Shown: positions 25,350 to 33,877, counted from the first letter of the stretch. The stretch: 64,000 bases of DNA from Heritagella_A intestinalis (GCA_904418995.1 CAJFQF010000002.1:62001-126000); one strand, 5' to 3'. The notes: generated by a model from the letters alone, not told the origin. Translations and numbers: made by a program.

Positions 25350-26581
25350 ATTTTATCGGCAATCGCCGCAATCTTGCTGCGATAGATATTTTGAAGCTTC
25401 ACTTCGCCATACAAAGATTCACCCCTGAATGCCTGAGACATGCACCTCATACCGTTAACAGCTCCGGCATATGCGCTGCTGTCTACCTGGGATTCATAAT
25501 CCCCCTCCACAATGCACTTAGAATCCTCTCCAAGCCGTTGCAGCATCAGCTTCAGCAAATCTTTGTCTGTGTTCTCCGCTTCTGTAATCAGAACGCCCGC
25601 TCTCATGTTGGTGGTGTCGAATCCACGAATATCACAAGCGGGATAGATCTCCAAATGGCCTCTGCTAATTTCGTCCTGCACACCATATCTGCCTCCAAGC
25701 TTAGAGGCAAGAATGTTGCCAACAGAAGATTCCAGTAATTTTTCTTCTCTTGTGCCTGGCAAAAAACCAATGGTGGCTGTGTTACGAACAGGCACTGTAT
25801 TGGCAAACACTAAAATCTTGTCGATTTCATGGTGTTCCAACAAATAATAAAGAAAAGACAGCGCCAAATATGTTTTTCCGGATGCCGCCTTTCCTGACAA
25901 CATCGTTACTTGGTTGCTCCACATGGAATCAATCGCCAATGACTGATAGACATCATTGCGATAAGGCCGCAAGTCACCAAACATGGTGCTTTTGATTGTG
26001 CGCGGCAAAATTCTAACGTTCGCATCACCAACCCACTTGCATTTATCAATGACAGCCCCATCTTCAGCTTGCAGTATCGCATATTCGTTTGGAAGCAGTC
26101 CAAAATGATTGATAGTGGGATCAGAATAGAATTGATGCAGTTCATCCGCAGAAGGCGTCAGCAACTTATATCCGCAGTACGAATCATCTACAGCCTTTAC
26201 GAACTGGGTAGGAATGCGGAAGATTTTATCTGCAATCGTTTTGCAAAGAATATCATTGGTGTAAAACACCACATCCTCAGTTACATCATACATATACTTA
26301 GCAGATGCGATGATCATCACATCCGGAGTGGGAGCCAGAGAGAAATCCTCAATTATCTGTCGTATGTTTTCTTGGCAAATCACCACCTGAACCAAAAAGC
26401 GGTTCTCCTGAATGAGCCGGGCAGCGTTTCGTGCCCTCCATTTTGTCTCTTGATCTTTGTGAGCAGAAGATTTAATACTTTCCAGCTCTATCAGAGTTTC
26501 AGAAGCAATAAAAAAGGCTTCTTGAAACGCTTCTTCTTGCAACAGCAAAAGAGCGTTTGTGTCATAAAACCGCAAGCTCAT
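25346..26581 (-). CDS. PIN-domain/PhoH-like ATPase fusion
   Basis: The protein is 411 residues. Residues 1-135 form a PIN nuclease domain with acidic residues at Asp7 (FYDTNALLLL), Glu32-34, Asp87 and Asp110. Residues 200-411 form a PhoH ATPase with Walker A GKAASGKT (230-237) and a Walker B-like VLITEAEN. PIN-PhoH proteins are ATP-driven RNA helicase-nucleases, so it may degrade or unwind RNA during infection. It overlaps its neighbours on both sides by ATGA-type junctions. The role in phage biology is not established. Confidence 0.87.
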   Translation of the reverse strand: MSLRFYDTNALLLLQEEAFQEAFFIASETLIELESIKSSAHKDQETKWRARNAARLIQENRFLVQVVICQENIRQIIEDFSLAPTPDVMIIASAKYMYDVTEDVVFYTNDILCKTIADKIFRIPTQFVKAVDDSYCGYKLLTPSADELHQFYSDPTINHFGLLPNEYAILQAEDGAVIDKCKWVGDANVRILPRTIKSTMFGDLRPYRNDVYQSLAIDSMWSNQVTMLSGKAASGKTYLALSFLYYLLEHHEIDKILVFANTVPVRNTATIGFLPGTREEKLLESSVGNILASKLGGRYGVQDEISRGHLEIYPACDIRGFDTTNMRAGVLITEAENTDKDLLKLMLQRLGEDSKCIVEGDYESQVDSSAYAGAVNGMRCMSQAFRGESLYGEVKLQNIYRSKIAAIADKM

Positions 26582-26835
26582 TCCTCACTTTCATAATCAT
26601 CATCAGGCTCCATCTCTTCTCCGATAGAGAACCCAATCGCATGAGTCTGAGTTTCTACGTCCTCATCTGTCCCAGCAAGCTTTTGCGCTTCCTGGTTTTG
26701 TTTGAGGATCTTAATGCTGATGATGTTCTTGAAGTAATCAAAAAGGGATTCCATTAGTTCCGTAATCTGCTGTAAGGCGACAAAAATCGCAACCGAAAAA
26801 GCCACGATACACAAAGCGTTCCGTAAATTTTTCAT
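26578..26835 (-). CDS. Small membrane protein, acidic C-terminus
   Basis: I chose ATG at 26835 because GAGAGG lies just upstream and the ATG overlaps the stop of the small gene before it. The 85 residues contain one N-terminal transmembrane segment (ALCIVAFSVAIFVALQQI), an amphipathic stretch, and an acidic tail (MEPDDDYESEE). The start overlaps the previous gene and the end overlaps PhoH, so it is co-translated. Function unknown. Confidence 0.65.
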   Translation of the reverse strand: MKNLRNALCIVAFSVAIFVALQQITELMESLFDYFKNIISIKILKQNQEAQKLAGTDEDVETQTHAIGFSIGEEMEPDDDYESEE

Positions 26836-26993
26836 CCAATACCTCTCATGCGCCGCAAATGATCCAACACGTCCGGTTCTTCCGAACACCAGTAACGATG
26901 CCTCTTTGATTTCTGTTTGGACGTGCGGTAAACGTGCGCATAAGGGAATCGACTCCGTACTTGTCTGGCCTCTTCTTTTGTAACCAACACCAT
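26832..26993 (-). CDS. Small basic protein (53 aa)
   Basis: ATG at 26993 follows AAAGGAT at 8 nt. The product begins MVLVTKEEARQVRSRFPY and is rich in Arg/Lys and aromatic residues, with a C-terminal DVLDHLRRMRGIG. Its stop overlaps the next start (ATGA). It is the first gene after the promoter-like element at 27054-27118. A longer frame in the same DNA reads across it but has a poor start; this reading has better signals. Function unknown. Confidence 0.6.
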   Translation of the reverse strand: MVLVTKEEARQVRSRFPYAHVYRTSKQKSKRHRYWCSEEPDVLDHLRRMRGIG

Positions 26994-27053
26994 AAATAAC
27001 CATCCTTTTTATTTTATTTGAGGAGGGGTATGCCCCTCCTTGTTGGCTAACAT

Positions 27054-27118
27054 TAAATATCGACATTGAAAACCGACATCAAATATCGACATTCAATCTG
27101 GACACATTTATAGTATCC
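27054..27118 (-). promoter_or_regulatory. Promoter-like element copy 1: GGATACTATAAATGTGTC plus four 13-bp repeats
   Basis: On the minus strand GGATACTATAAATGTGTC (27118-27101) runs into four head-to-tail 13-bp units at 27105-27093, 27092-27080, 27079-27067 and 27066-27054 (GTGTCCAGATTGA, ATGTCGATATTTG, ATGTCGGTTTTCA, ATGTCGATATTTA). The same arrangement occurs at 34783-34834 and 61912-61949. No -35 box is shared among the copies. It drives toward PhoH, HU and the packaging/structural genes. A promoter overlapped by operators, or a promoter for the phage's own polymerase, are the two readings. Confidence 0.7.
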
Positions 27119-27126
27119 ATATATAG

Positions 27127-27744
27127 TTAGCTGAAAATTTCAGCCGACAATTTTTGAATGTTGTTGTTGGTTAAAATAAATTCCCCGCTATTGTGGATAG
27201 GGACTTCCAGCCGATACTTGGTTGAGTGAAAAGATTTCTTTGCGCCCCAGGAATAGGTGTTCTGCGGCTTCTGTATGATTGACAGGTACTCATAATCCAC
27301 CAACTCTGGGATATAAATGGTTTGCAATGTGCTGCGTGACATATCCAACCATGCACCCAAAGCGGCGGACGATACAGAAAATTCCCTGTCTCTGTCTGCA
27401 TAGGCCTTGCCATAGCACAGGAACGCAAGGGCCACATACTTGGTTTTGCGGCTGTCGAATCTCCTGTTGATTTCTGCTATATCCGCCTGGTTGACCCTGA
27501 CTACCACATTGTCTGTGAGACGCCGCTTATCTTCTAACGCTCTCCCAATCAAGTCATTGACATTGTATTTGATGTGAATTCCGTTCTCTTTTGCCCAGGC
27601 GAAGATAGATTCCCTGATCTTCAATTTGGGATAGCCTTGTTCTTTGTACCACTTGGCAATCAACAGCAGGATGTGATACAGGTTGTCTTTCTTCAGATTC
27701 TTACCAGCCAGATACCTCTGTACTTCTGCAACCTCGTTAATCAA
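27127..27744 (-). CDS. Unknown protein, possible winged-helix, coupled to RNA polymerase-like gene
   Basis: The protein is 205 residues and starts with TTG at 27744 behind GGAGG, overlapping the end of the polymerase-like gene by 8 bp. It is helical and basic in its first half. Residues ~120-185 (FSVSSAALGAWLDMSRSTLQ and the strand pair after it) read like a helix-turn-helix with a wing. Coupling to the predicted RNA polymerase and the promoter-like element right behind its stop make a transcription accessory role attractive, but this is inference. Confidence 0.55.
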   Translation of the reverse strand: MINEVAEVQRYLAGKNLKKDNLYHILLLIAKWYKEQGYPKLKIRESIFAWAKENGIHIKYNVNDLIGRALEDKRRLTDNVVVRVNQADIAEINRRFDSRKTKYVALAFLCYGKAYADRDREFSVSSAALGAWLDMSRSTLQTIYIPELVDYEYLSIIQKPQNTYSWGAKKSFHSTKYRLEVPIHNSGEFILTNNNIQKLSAEIFS

Positions 27745-30196
27745 TAGACACCGCCTCCATTCTGTATCTCTTACCTAAATATTCAAAATCCCCATCGTCA
27801 CAGTGAGCAGGCAACAATAATTGCTGCTGTTTTAAATTGCTCACAATGCCATCTCCAGCCACCACCCACATAAACTTTTTATTTTTGTTGGGGTACTTCT
27901 CATAGCACAGTGTTACCGCAATATTTGCCAGTTCCTTCTGGTCGCAAATGCGCTCACACCGGCTCTTGTATTGGTCGTAATAATAGCGCCAGTTGATTTC
28001 CAAGCGGCTACCCTCAGCTCGCAAAGACGCCTGGTCTTTTCCTAACTGCACCATCTCTGCGCAAAAATCCAGAAAAACAGATTCAATCTGCGCAAACGTA
28101 TCCTCTGAGATAGAAAGGCTTTCGTCAATCATAATACGGTAATCGAAATCCTTATAAGTTCTCTTCCAGCGTATGCGCTTTTCCCACTTTTCCAATTCCC
28201 AGCACAGACGATTCATATTACTCCGCGCCATAGACAGCTTCATGCGCTTGTAGTAGTCACCACGATAACGCATGAAATAGGGGAGAGGCCGCCCAAATTT
28301 TGAAATGTATGGGGGAATCAAATACAAAACACCGGTCTTTGCGAAATCGATGGATTTTCCAGTGAGGACAGAAATAATATCAATGTAATGCTCATACTTG
28401 AGCTTCTGCTCCTGGGTTTTTGGCGTTTTGTTGTGGTAAGCGCTGGCGTAATTGCTATATTCACCAATCAGATTCTTCATACTGCGATAGATGATCTTAA
28501 TGCGGTTTTCCGGCGTGTCTAACTCTGGCTCAACTGTGATTTTGTCATCGACATCCAGTACAATGGGCAAATCCCGTTGGATGCCGTTCAATACCGTATC
28601 GTTCTGGATAACCAAAACCAAATCCCCATCAGAGTCAGCACCCTGCAAACGTTGCATCACAATGTCATAGCAATTTACCATGCAAACATTGGATAAGTGC
28701 CCACAATACTTAGAAAGCAGGGGAGAAGAGACACCGGAAAGGATTGTGTGCTCTGAACGGCAAATGTGAGGATTTCGTTCAATAGCACACTCACCGATAA
28801 TATCGCCTGTGGCGTTATTAGAGTAGAACTCCTGGTTGCGTAAAGACCCTTGCGGAGGAAGGCCACCAATTACCTCCATAGCCATCACCAAATCCGGAAC
28901 CAGGAATTTAAAGCAAGATTTGAGATACAGCTTCCCGCATTTGAAGTCATCAATGTACTTCTCCAGCAAAGAAATAAAATATTTTCTGACCCCATACTCC
29001 TTTAACATCTCTGGATTTTTCAGAATGGCCGCCGTATAGTTGTTCAGAGGTGTGTGCTTATCGGCGAACATCCCCAGAAAGCACATGGCATACCGCAAGT
29101 CTCCATCGATAATCTTCATCGCCCAATCTGTGCTATAGCCTGCCAAATGAGAGAATTCCTCATAATCCAAATCCAAGTCCTGCAAAATTTGATAATTGCT
29201 GCGCGTATAAACCGGCTCCTGCTCTTTGGAGAAGTTCCACTTGGCGACCCCAAAGCAATGCTCATACCGATAAAATCTATCCCAATAATCCTGCCAGTCC
29301 CGAATGTCCCCGTACTGCTTAAAATACTTGAGGCCCTTGTACATACTCTCAAAAATAATCATGAGAGGTTCTCCTTGCGACGTTACATCATACTCCTGCC
29401 CCCATATGTCCTTGATTTTCATTACGTTTCGCTCCGCAAAGAAAGAAACATAGTCCATTTCGTGGGTAACGCCTTTGATGAAAGGCAATCGGATTAAGAC
29501 AGAAGTGGGACGCACATCGCTTTGCAATAGCTCTTGGATTTTGTCTGTAATGGCTGGATGATGAATTCCACAGCCGTCAAATACATTGATTTCAATATCC
29601 CTAACATCTTCCTTTACGTCCTTTTGCGTACCATGGCGCGGCTTTCCGTCTTTGTCTGTAAAGTCATTTTCCTTGTCGTAGATATATTTGATTTTTTGCG
29701 ACTTGATCGTCTTATAAAAGTCCGGAACGACTACAATCTTAGGAACCCAGCCCTCAAGGCAATGGCAGGAACTCAGCATTAGGCCACGGTAAGCATACCA
29801 TTTGGATAAAACGGTCTTAACACCCATAAGGCCCATACAAACCCTGTTGGTGATCTCATCAGCAATAGAATCATCAATGAAGCTCAGAATAGAATTGCGG
29901 GTCATAGAGGCAGAGCGCTCACACAACACAAAGTGCTGCTGTCCCACAAAAAAACCGTTTTGCAGCATCTCTGTAAATCCAGGTGTATCCTCCTTGGCTC
30001 CCCGGCAATCAACAAACACTACATAAGCGTTGTATTTGCGGGTATCATGGGAGACCAAGCGCACTTGTCTGAACAAAGGGTTGTCCTGTTGTTTGATCTG
30101 GTACTGAGTATCGTCATCTCCCGTAAGACAAAGACCAGACTCCAGAATAACCTTCAGTGGGTATTTGCGAACAATATAAAGCGGTGGTGCGAACAA
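27737..30196 (-). CDS. Predicted single-chain two-barrel RNA polymerase (YonO/RdRP-like)
   Basis: The 819-residue protein begins with TTG at 30196 behind AGAAGGTGA. The metal-binding signature of the double-psi beta-barrel polymerases is present as GADSDGD (Asp521, Asp523, Asp525), matching NADFDGD of RNA polymerase beta-prime and DxDGD of eukaryotic RdRP/QDE-1 and SPbeta YonO. About 45 residues upstream is IERNPHICRSEHTIL (RNPH at 474-477), which matches the RNP-type motif preceding that site in RdRP-like proteins. Flanking regions are helical with many aromatic residues. YonO is known to be a DNA-dependent RNA polymerase in one chain. Length is in range. Activity and template are inferred. 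Confidence 0.82.
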   Translation of the reverse strand: MFAPPLYIVRKYPLKVILESGLCLTGDDDTQYQIKQQDNPLFRQVRLVSHDTRKYNAYVVFVDCRGAKEDTPGFTEMLQNGFFVGQQHFVLCERSASMTRNSILSFIDDSIADEITNRVCMGLMGVKTVLSKWYAYRGLMLSSCHCLEGWVPKIVVVPDFYKTIKSQKIKYIYDKENDFTDKDGKPRHGTQKDVKEDVRDIEINVFDGCGIHHPAITDKIQELLQSDVRPTSVLIRLPFIKGVTHEMDYVSFFAERNVMKIKDIWGQEYDVTSQGEPLMIIFESMYKGLKYFKQYGDIRDWQDYWDRFYRYEHCFGVAKWNFSKEQEPVYTRSNYQILQDLDLDYEEFSHLAGYSTDWAMKIIDGDLRYAMCFLGMFADKHTPLNNYTAAILKNPEMLKEYGVRKYFISLLEKYIDDFKCGKLYLKSCFKFLVPDLVMAMEVIGGLPPQGSLRNQEFYSNNATGDIIGECAIERNPHICRSEHTILSGVSSPLLSKYCGHLSNVCMVNCYDIVMQRLQGADSDGDLVLVIQNDTVLNGIQRDLPIVLDVDDKITVEPELDTPENRIKIIYRSMKNLIGEYSNYASAYHNKTPKTQEQKLKYEHYIDIISVLTGKSIDFAKTGVLYLIPPYISKFGRPLPYFMRYRGDYYKRMKLSMARSNMNRLCWELEKWEKRIRWKRTYKDFDYRIMIDESLSISEDTFAQIESVFLDFCAEMVQLGKDQASLRAEGSRLEINWRYYYDQYKSRCERICDQKELANIAVTLCYEKYPNKNKKFMWVVAGDGIVSNLKQQQLLLPAHCDDGDFEYLGKRYRMEAVSID

Positions 30197-30651
30197 TCAA
30201 TCACCTTCTGCAATATTAGTTTGGGAAGTCGGCCTAAAAATACAAACCATAGAGGGAAAAGGGGCCGAATTCTTGGAGTTTCCAAATTTTAATCTTCCTT
30301 TTACGAATCGAATTTCAGCATACGGGTAAACATATTGATGAAACCACTTCGTATCAGTTCTGGACGGAACCAGAAACACCACCGTGTTCCCCCCCGACTC
30401 TCTTCATAACATTTTTTTGCCCACTCTGCACATTCAGAATAGGGAGGATTACACCACACCACTCCACTCCAGGGTTGAAGAAGACCATCATCCTCTGGTG
30501 TATAATACTTTTGGCACTTCGCATTCTCAGGGAGTGCACAAGCATCCAGAGTGAAGTGAAACTCCTTGTCTAAGTTATCAAAAAAATCCTGTGGCGTTTC
30601 CCACAAATCACTTTTGCTGGAAAACATGACTTTCCTCTGCGCATTGGTCAA
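30197..30651 (-). pseudogene. Dam-type DNA N6-adenine methyltransferase, split by a frameshift at a G7 tract
   Basis: The first part (30301-30651, TTG start behind GGAGG) carries SDLWETPQDFFD, FTLDACA and the catalytic VVWCNPPYSE of phage Dam methylases. At the run of seven G (30389-30395 on the minus strand) the frame breaks and the product ends in unrelated residues. The family's C-terminal half (VVFLVPSRTDTKWFH, AEIRFVKGRLKFGNSKNSAPFPSM) continues in the -1 frame to 30197. One extra G, or a -1 slip on G GGG GGA, restores a 150-residue enzyme. It may be broken, phase-variable, made by frameshifting, or a sequencing error. Confidence 0.8.
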
Positions 30652-30666
30652 TATCTCAATCCTCCA

Positions 30667-31476
30667 TCAATTAACCAGACAACGATCGCATTCTTCCGGC
30701 TCAATCTCACAGAACCATCTATTTTTACATTCGCCACATTTGAAAAGTACGGTTTTATTGCTAACACGCCGCAAAATAGCCCGCTCCTGTAAGGTTTTGT
30801 CCAAAAACTCAACTCCCTTAGTTGTCCAAAGGGTTTCGTTTACAACCTCTGTCTCTCCATTGCTGCGAATTATCGGCGTCCTTCGAGTAACGGTATATCC
30901 TTTATTTTGATAATCAGAATATAAAACCCACTGTTTTCCAACTTTATATTGGATACCCAATCCGTGAAGAAGCTGATTGAAGCGCTTTGCTGACATACCA
31001 TAGTTCTTAGCAACACTGGTAGTCGTAATCCCATTGGAAGCCATTAGACATCTGGACGCGTAGTCCGCAGCAGGTTCCAGTTTTTCAATCAATTTCTTTT
31101 GCTGCGCATTCTCTCCCTCCAAAAGCCGCAGCTTCTGATCCGCAATCTGCAAGGCTCTTGCCATGACTTTCTCCGGACTGTTCCAATCCTTCTCTAGCTG
31201 AATAAAATATTGACGGGCTTGTTTCCCACGCTCATTGCGCTGGAGCATACAGATTTCCTTGGCCATCTCGATGGTGAGCTGGGCATCCTGTGCCGGACGG
31301 CCTCCGGTACTTTCGCTCAAAAATGAGCGAAAGTCCTGTCCCTCCGCAAAACCATATTCGCACATTCTAGGAAACCAATCTTTATAGGCGGTTTTGACTC
31401 CCAAAAATTCATGCAGTTCTCTGGCCGACACAGTGGGACGGCCATCATCGTAAGAAACTCGAATCAATTCATTCAT
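30667..31476 (-). CDS. Phage antirepressor (AntA/AntB-type N-terminus, KilAC-like C-terminus)
   Basis: I chose ATG at 31476 (269 residues) since the preferred domain begins MNELIRVSYDDGRPTVSARELHE-like and GGGGGTG is upstream. Residues 1-100 resemble AntA/AntB (LHEFLGVKTAYKDWF, then AQLTIEMAKEICML). A helical linker follows, and the C-terminal ~110 residues look like KilAC with a final Cys4 motif (CGECKNRWFC...CDRC). Antirepressors bind and inactivate phage repressors. It is one of five antirepressor-type genes within 6 kb. The gene overlaps nothing and is followed by the methyltransferase relic. Confidence 0.82.
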   Translation of the reverse strand: MNELIRVSYDDGRPTVSARELHEFLGVKTAYKDWFPRMCEYGFAEGQDFRSFLSESTGGRPAQDAQLTIEMAKEICMLQRNERGKQARQYFIQLEKDWNSPEKVMARALQIADQKLRLLEGENAQQKKLIEKLEPAADYASRCLMASNGITTTSVAKNYGMSAKRFNQLLHGLGIQYKVGKQWVLYSDYQNKGYTVTRRTPIIRSNGETEVVNETLWTTKGVEFLDKTLQERAILRRVSNKTVLFKCGECKNRWFCEIEPEECDRCLVN

Positions 31477-31480
31477 AGCA

Positions 31481-32149
31481 TCACACCCCCACAATCTCAC
31501 TCAACGTCTTATGCTTTCCGCAGCTCTTCCGCTCTGGACAGAAGGCAAACTCGTATCTTTCGCACTGCGGGGCCATCATATCTGCAACCTCTGGGCAATA
31601 ACAACGCACTGCCTTGCGCATGGCGTAGAACAGCTCTCTAATTTCGCTCTGGGCACGATTGCAAAGACGCAGGCGACTGGCCTCAACCAACGCCCTTGCA
31701 TTCATGGTCACAACAATCTCTGTTGTACACGCATTGGGAAGCACTGCTCGTGCATCTTCCGGTCTTACACCATCCTGAACCAGATATTTGTAGGACGTAG
31801 CCGCATCCTGCATGGCGTCCTCAAAAATATCATGAGCAGAGTCGCCAGGCAGGGGAGGGTAGACATACTCAAACCCGTCTTCCAAACAGTAGCGCTGGCT
31901 GCGTTGGCTGTAGCTGGCATGGCGATGCCGCACAAGCTGATGGCTGCAAGCACGACTGATTCCAGAGATGTGAAAGGTGAAAGAGATATGTTCCCATACG
32001 CTCATATGTCCAGACTTGGCGCATCCCTTTGCGATGGAATAGGTAGGGGTAGGGGAGCTGTCATAGCAAACACAAGCCGCCTCCTCTACAATTTGGGTGG
32101 GAGAACCTCCTTGAACGGGTGTGGACATTCCGATTACTTTAACTTCCAT
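31481..32149 (-). CDS. thyX: FAD-dependent thymidylate synthase
   Basis: The 222-residue protein carries the diagnostic ThyX motif RHRHASYSQRSQR (74-86), which holds FAD and dUMP, and EHISFTFHISGISRAC before it. ThyX makes dTMP from dUMP using methylene-tetrahydrofolate and NADPH. Start ATG 32149 follows GGAGG. It supplies thymidine nucleotides for phage replication and lies between methyltransferase and antirepressor genes in the same direction. Confidence 0.95.
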   Translation of the reverse strand: MEVKVIGMSTPVQGGSPTQIVEEAACVCYDSSPTPTYSIAKGCAKSGHMSVWEHISFTFHISGISRACSHQLVRHRHASYSQRSQRYCLEDGFEYVYPPLPGDSAHDIFEDAMQDAATSYKYLVQDGVRPEDARAVLPNACTTEIVVTMNARALVEASRLRLCNRAQSEIRELFYAMRKAVRCYCPEVADMMAPQCERYEFAFCPERKSCGKHKTLSEIVGV

Positions 32150-32176
32150 AAAACTACCTCCAAAAAGCTTGTTGGA

Positions 32177-32977
32177 TTATGCGCTCTTTTGTTTTGCCAA
32201 ATCTCCCAGCATAATATCTTTGGCCTGATTGTAGAAAGCTTTATCAACTTCAAACCCATACGCCTTGCGATTAAGTTCATATGCTGCTCTCAGAGTAGAG
32301 CCGCTTCCTGCAACGGGATCTATAACAACATCCCCTTCGTCTGTAAAAATCTCAATCAGCCGCTTCAATAAACCAATGGGTTTTTGCGTTGGATGGATTT
32401 TGGGAATCTCCTTTCCATCTCTCTGCCATGAAAACCAATCAAAAATCATCTTGCCCGTACCACGAATTGGTTTGCCGGTTTGCTCGTCGATCTGTCTTCC
32501 ATTGTTGAATTTTGGGAGCTTATCACGATAGAGAACAACAGCGAATTCTGTTGCACCCACAATTCGCATATTCGCTTTAAGCACTTGCGCTGAATAATTC
32601 TTGCAAAAGAACAAAGGAATATAATGCATGAATCCGTATCTACGCCCATAGGCAACTACTGTTTGTATTTGCTCAAAAGAACAAAATACAATCATGGCCG
32701 GTGCTTTACCTTTTTCTTTTGGCTCTGGTTTTAACATCCGGTTACAAAAATGCATATACTCAGCAATCTTAAAATATCCATCCGTTCTAAAAAAAGAGGA
32801 TTTTGCAAATTTGCTTTCTCCGTTTTTGTTGTCTCCTCCTTTGTACCACATAGGGTTACTCCCATAGGCATCTTCTCCAACGTTATAAGGGATGTCTGCG
32901 ATTACTAATTGTGCTTTAGGAATCCCATATCGCTTATAGTTCTGAAAATTGTCATTAAAAAGTTGCAATGTGCTCAC
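32177..32977 (-). CDS. Site-specific DNA methyltransferase (N4-cytosine/N6-adenine type)
   Basis: The 266-residue protein has the catalytic motif as ADIPYN (27-32; DIPY in place of DPPY) near the N-terminus and the SAM-binding DPVAGSGSTLRAAYELNRKAYGFE-like region near the C-terminus, the beta-type order. GTG start at 32977 follows GAGGTG. No restriction enzyme gene is adjacent, so it probably protects phage DNA or marks it. The target sequence cannot be read from the gene. Confidence 0.87.
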   Translation of the reverse strand: MSTLQLFNDNFQNYKRYGIPKAQLVIADIPYNVGEDAYGSNPMWYKGGDNKNGESKFAKSSFFRTDGYFKIAEYMHFCNRMLKPEPKEKGKAPAMIVFCSFEQIQTVVAYGRRYGFMHYIPLFFCKNYSAQVLKANMRIVGATEFAVVLYRDKLPKFNNGRQIDEQTGKPIRGTGKMIFDWFSWQRDGKEIPKIHPTQKPIGLLKRLIEIFTDEGDVVIDPVAGSGSTLRAAYELNRKAYGFEVDKAFYNQAKDIMLGDLAKQKSA

Positions 32978-33083
32978 TTATACACCTCACCACAATAAAA
33001 GTTTTAAAATTGCCTGCCGGAGAAAGTTATTGCCCCAACAGACCATATAGTAGATCTGCAATTATATCCTTCATTTAAAAACA

Positions 33084-33116
33084 ATATCCATCATAGTAGG
33101 CGTTTTTGATGGATAT
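33084..33116 (-). terminator. Intrinsic terminator after antirepressor gene
   Basis: On the minus strand ATATCCATC and GATGGATAT (9-bp perfect stem, 15-nt loop) are followed by TGTTTTTAAAT. It lies just downstream of the stop of the antirepressor at 33125 and upstream of the methyltransferase leader. The remaining 100 bp of this gap shows nothing else clear. Confidence 0.65.
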
Positions 33117-33124
33117 ACGATGGA

Positions 33125-33877
33125 TTATTGCGCAAGGAACTTGTTGACGAAGTACAGTTGGCCCTTTCCGGTGATTTTAGCGGTTCGCCAGATTTTCGGT
33201 TCCCCATCAGCAGGCGTAAATGTGCTTTCCTTTACTGTCATCAACCCATGCTCCAGACTGTACTGCGTCGGCATATTGTAGTCATCTCCACGCTGGCGAA
33301 TCAGATAGCCGTTTTCTCTGAGCCACTGATATAAACGGTTTTGCCCTACCTTCACTCCGTTTTGCCGGAGAATCTTTGCCATCTCACGAACCAAGATTGT
33401 ATCAGATGAGGATGATACAGAATCAGCGAACAGCGCCTTTGGCCGATTCACCTCCGCTTCGGCTTCCAGCTTGCGACGTGCTTCTTGTTCGGTTTTAAGC
33501 TCCTGAGCCAGGCGAATGATGGTATCAGGGTTCAGCAACACCTCTTCAATCTTTTCCGGCGTCATGTATGCGCCATGCTTGCGGATGCTGGGGATGACCT
33601 CGTCGGCAACTTTAGCTTGAAATGCTTCCGCCATTTTGTTTTTAGCCTTCATAGCAAGGCGGTAAAAGACATTTTCGGGGATAAAGCCGTCATCCCCACT
33701 TGTGGGGACGCCAAGTTCTTCCAAATATTTATGGACGCGCTCCCAGCGGACAACTTCATTTCCGCTTTTAGCTTTTTGAGTAAATCCCAGCCCACGAGCT
33801 ACAGTCTCCAGTTTTAGATAAGCTATGCCGTCCTGCTCATAGCACTCAATCCCGTTAACACAAATAATCTCAGACAT
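33125..33877 (-). CDS. Phage antirepressor (BRO-like N-terminus, KilAC C-terminus)
   Basis: The protein is 250 residues; ATG 33877 follows GGGAGG. The N-terminal ~105 residues (YLKLETVARGLGFTQK, later FYRLAMKAKNKMAEAFQAKVADEVIPSIRKHG) follow the BRO/Rha antirepressor pattern. A helical linker leads to a KilAC-type DNA-binding domain (TILVREMAKILRQNGVKVGQ, then LYQWLRENGYLIR). A terminator follows it. It probably relieves repression of lytic genes. Confidence 0.85.
   Translation of the reverse strand: MSEIICVNGIECYEQDGIAYLKLETVARGLGFTQKAKSGNEVVRWERVHKYLEELGVPTSGDDGFIPENVFYRLAMKAKNKMAEAFQAKVADEVIPSIRKHGAYMTPEKIEEVLLNPDTIIRLAQELKTEQEARRKLEAEAEVNRPKALFADSVSSSSDTILVREMAKILRQNGVKVGQNRLYQWLRENGYLIRQRGDDYNMPTQYSLEHGLMTVKESTFTPADGEPKIWRTAKITGKGQLYFVNKFLAQ

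Noticed and set aside
26836..27066. N-terminal extension of the small membrane protein to a 162-residue product
   Set aside because: A separate 53-residue gene in another frame and a ribosome site at 26835 explain the DNA better.
31309..31334. Perfect 11-bp inverted repeat ACTTTCGCTCA / TGAGCGAAAGT
   Set aside because: It lies inside the antirepressor coding region and reads as ordinary codons; no T-tract or promoter nearby.
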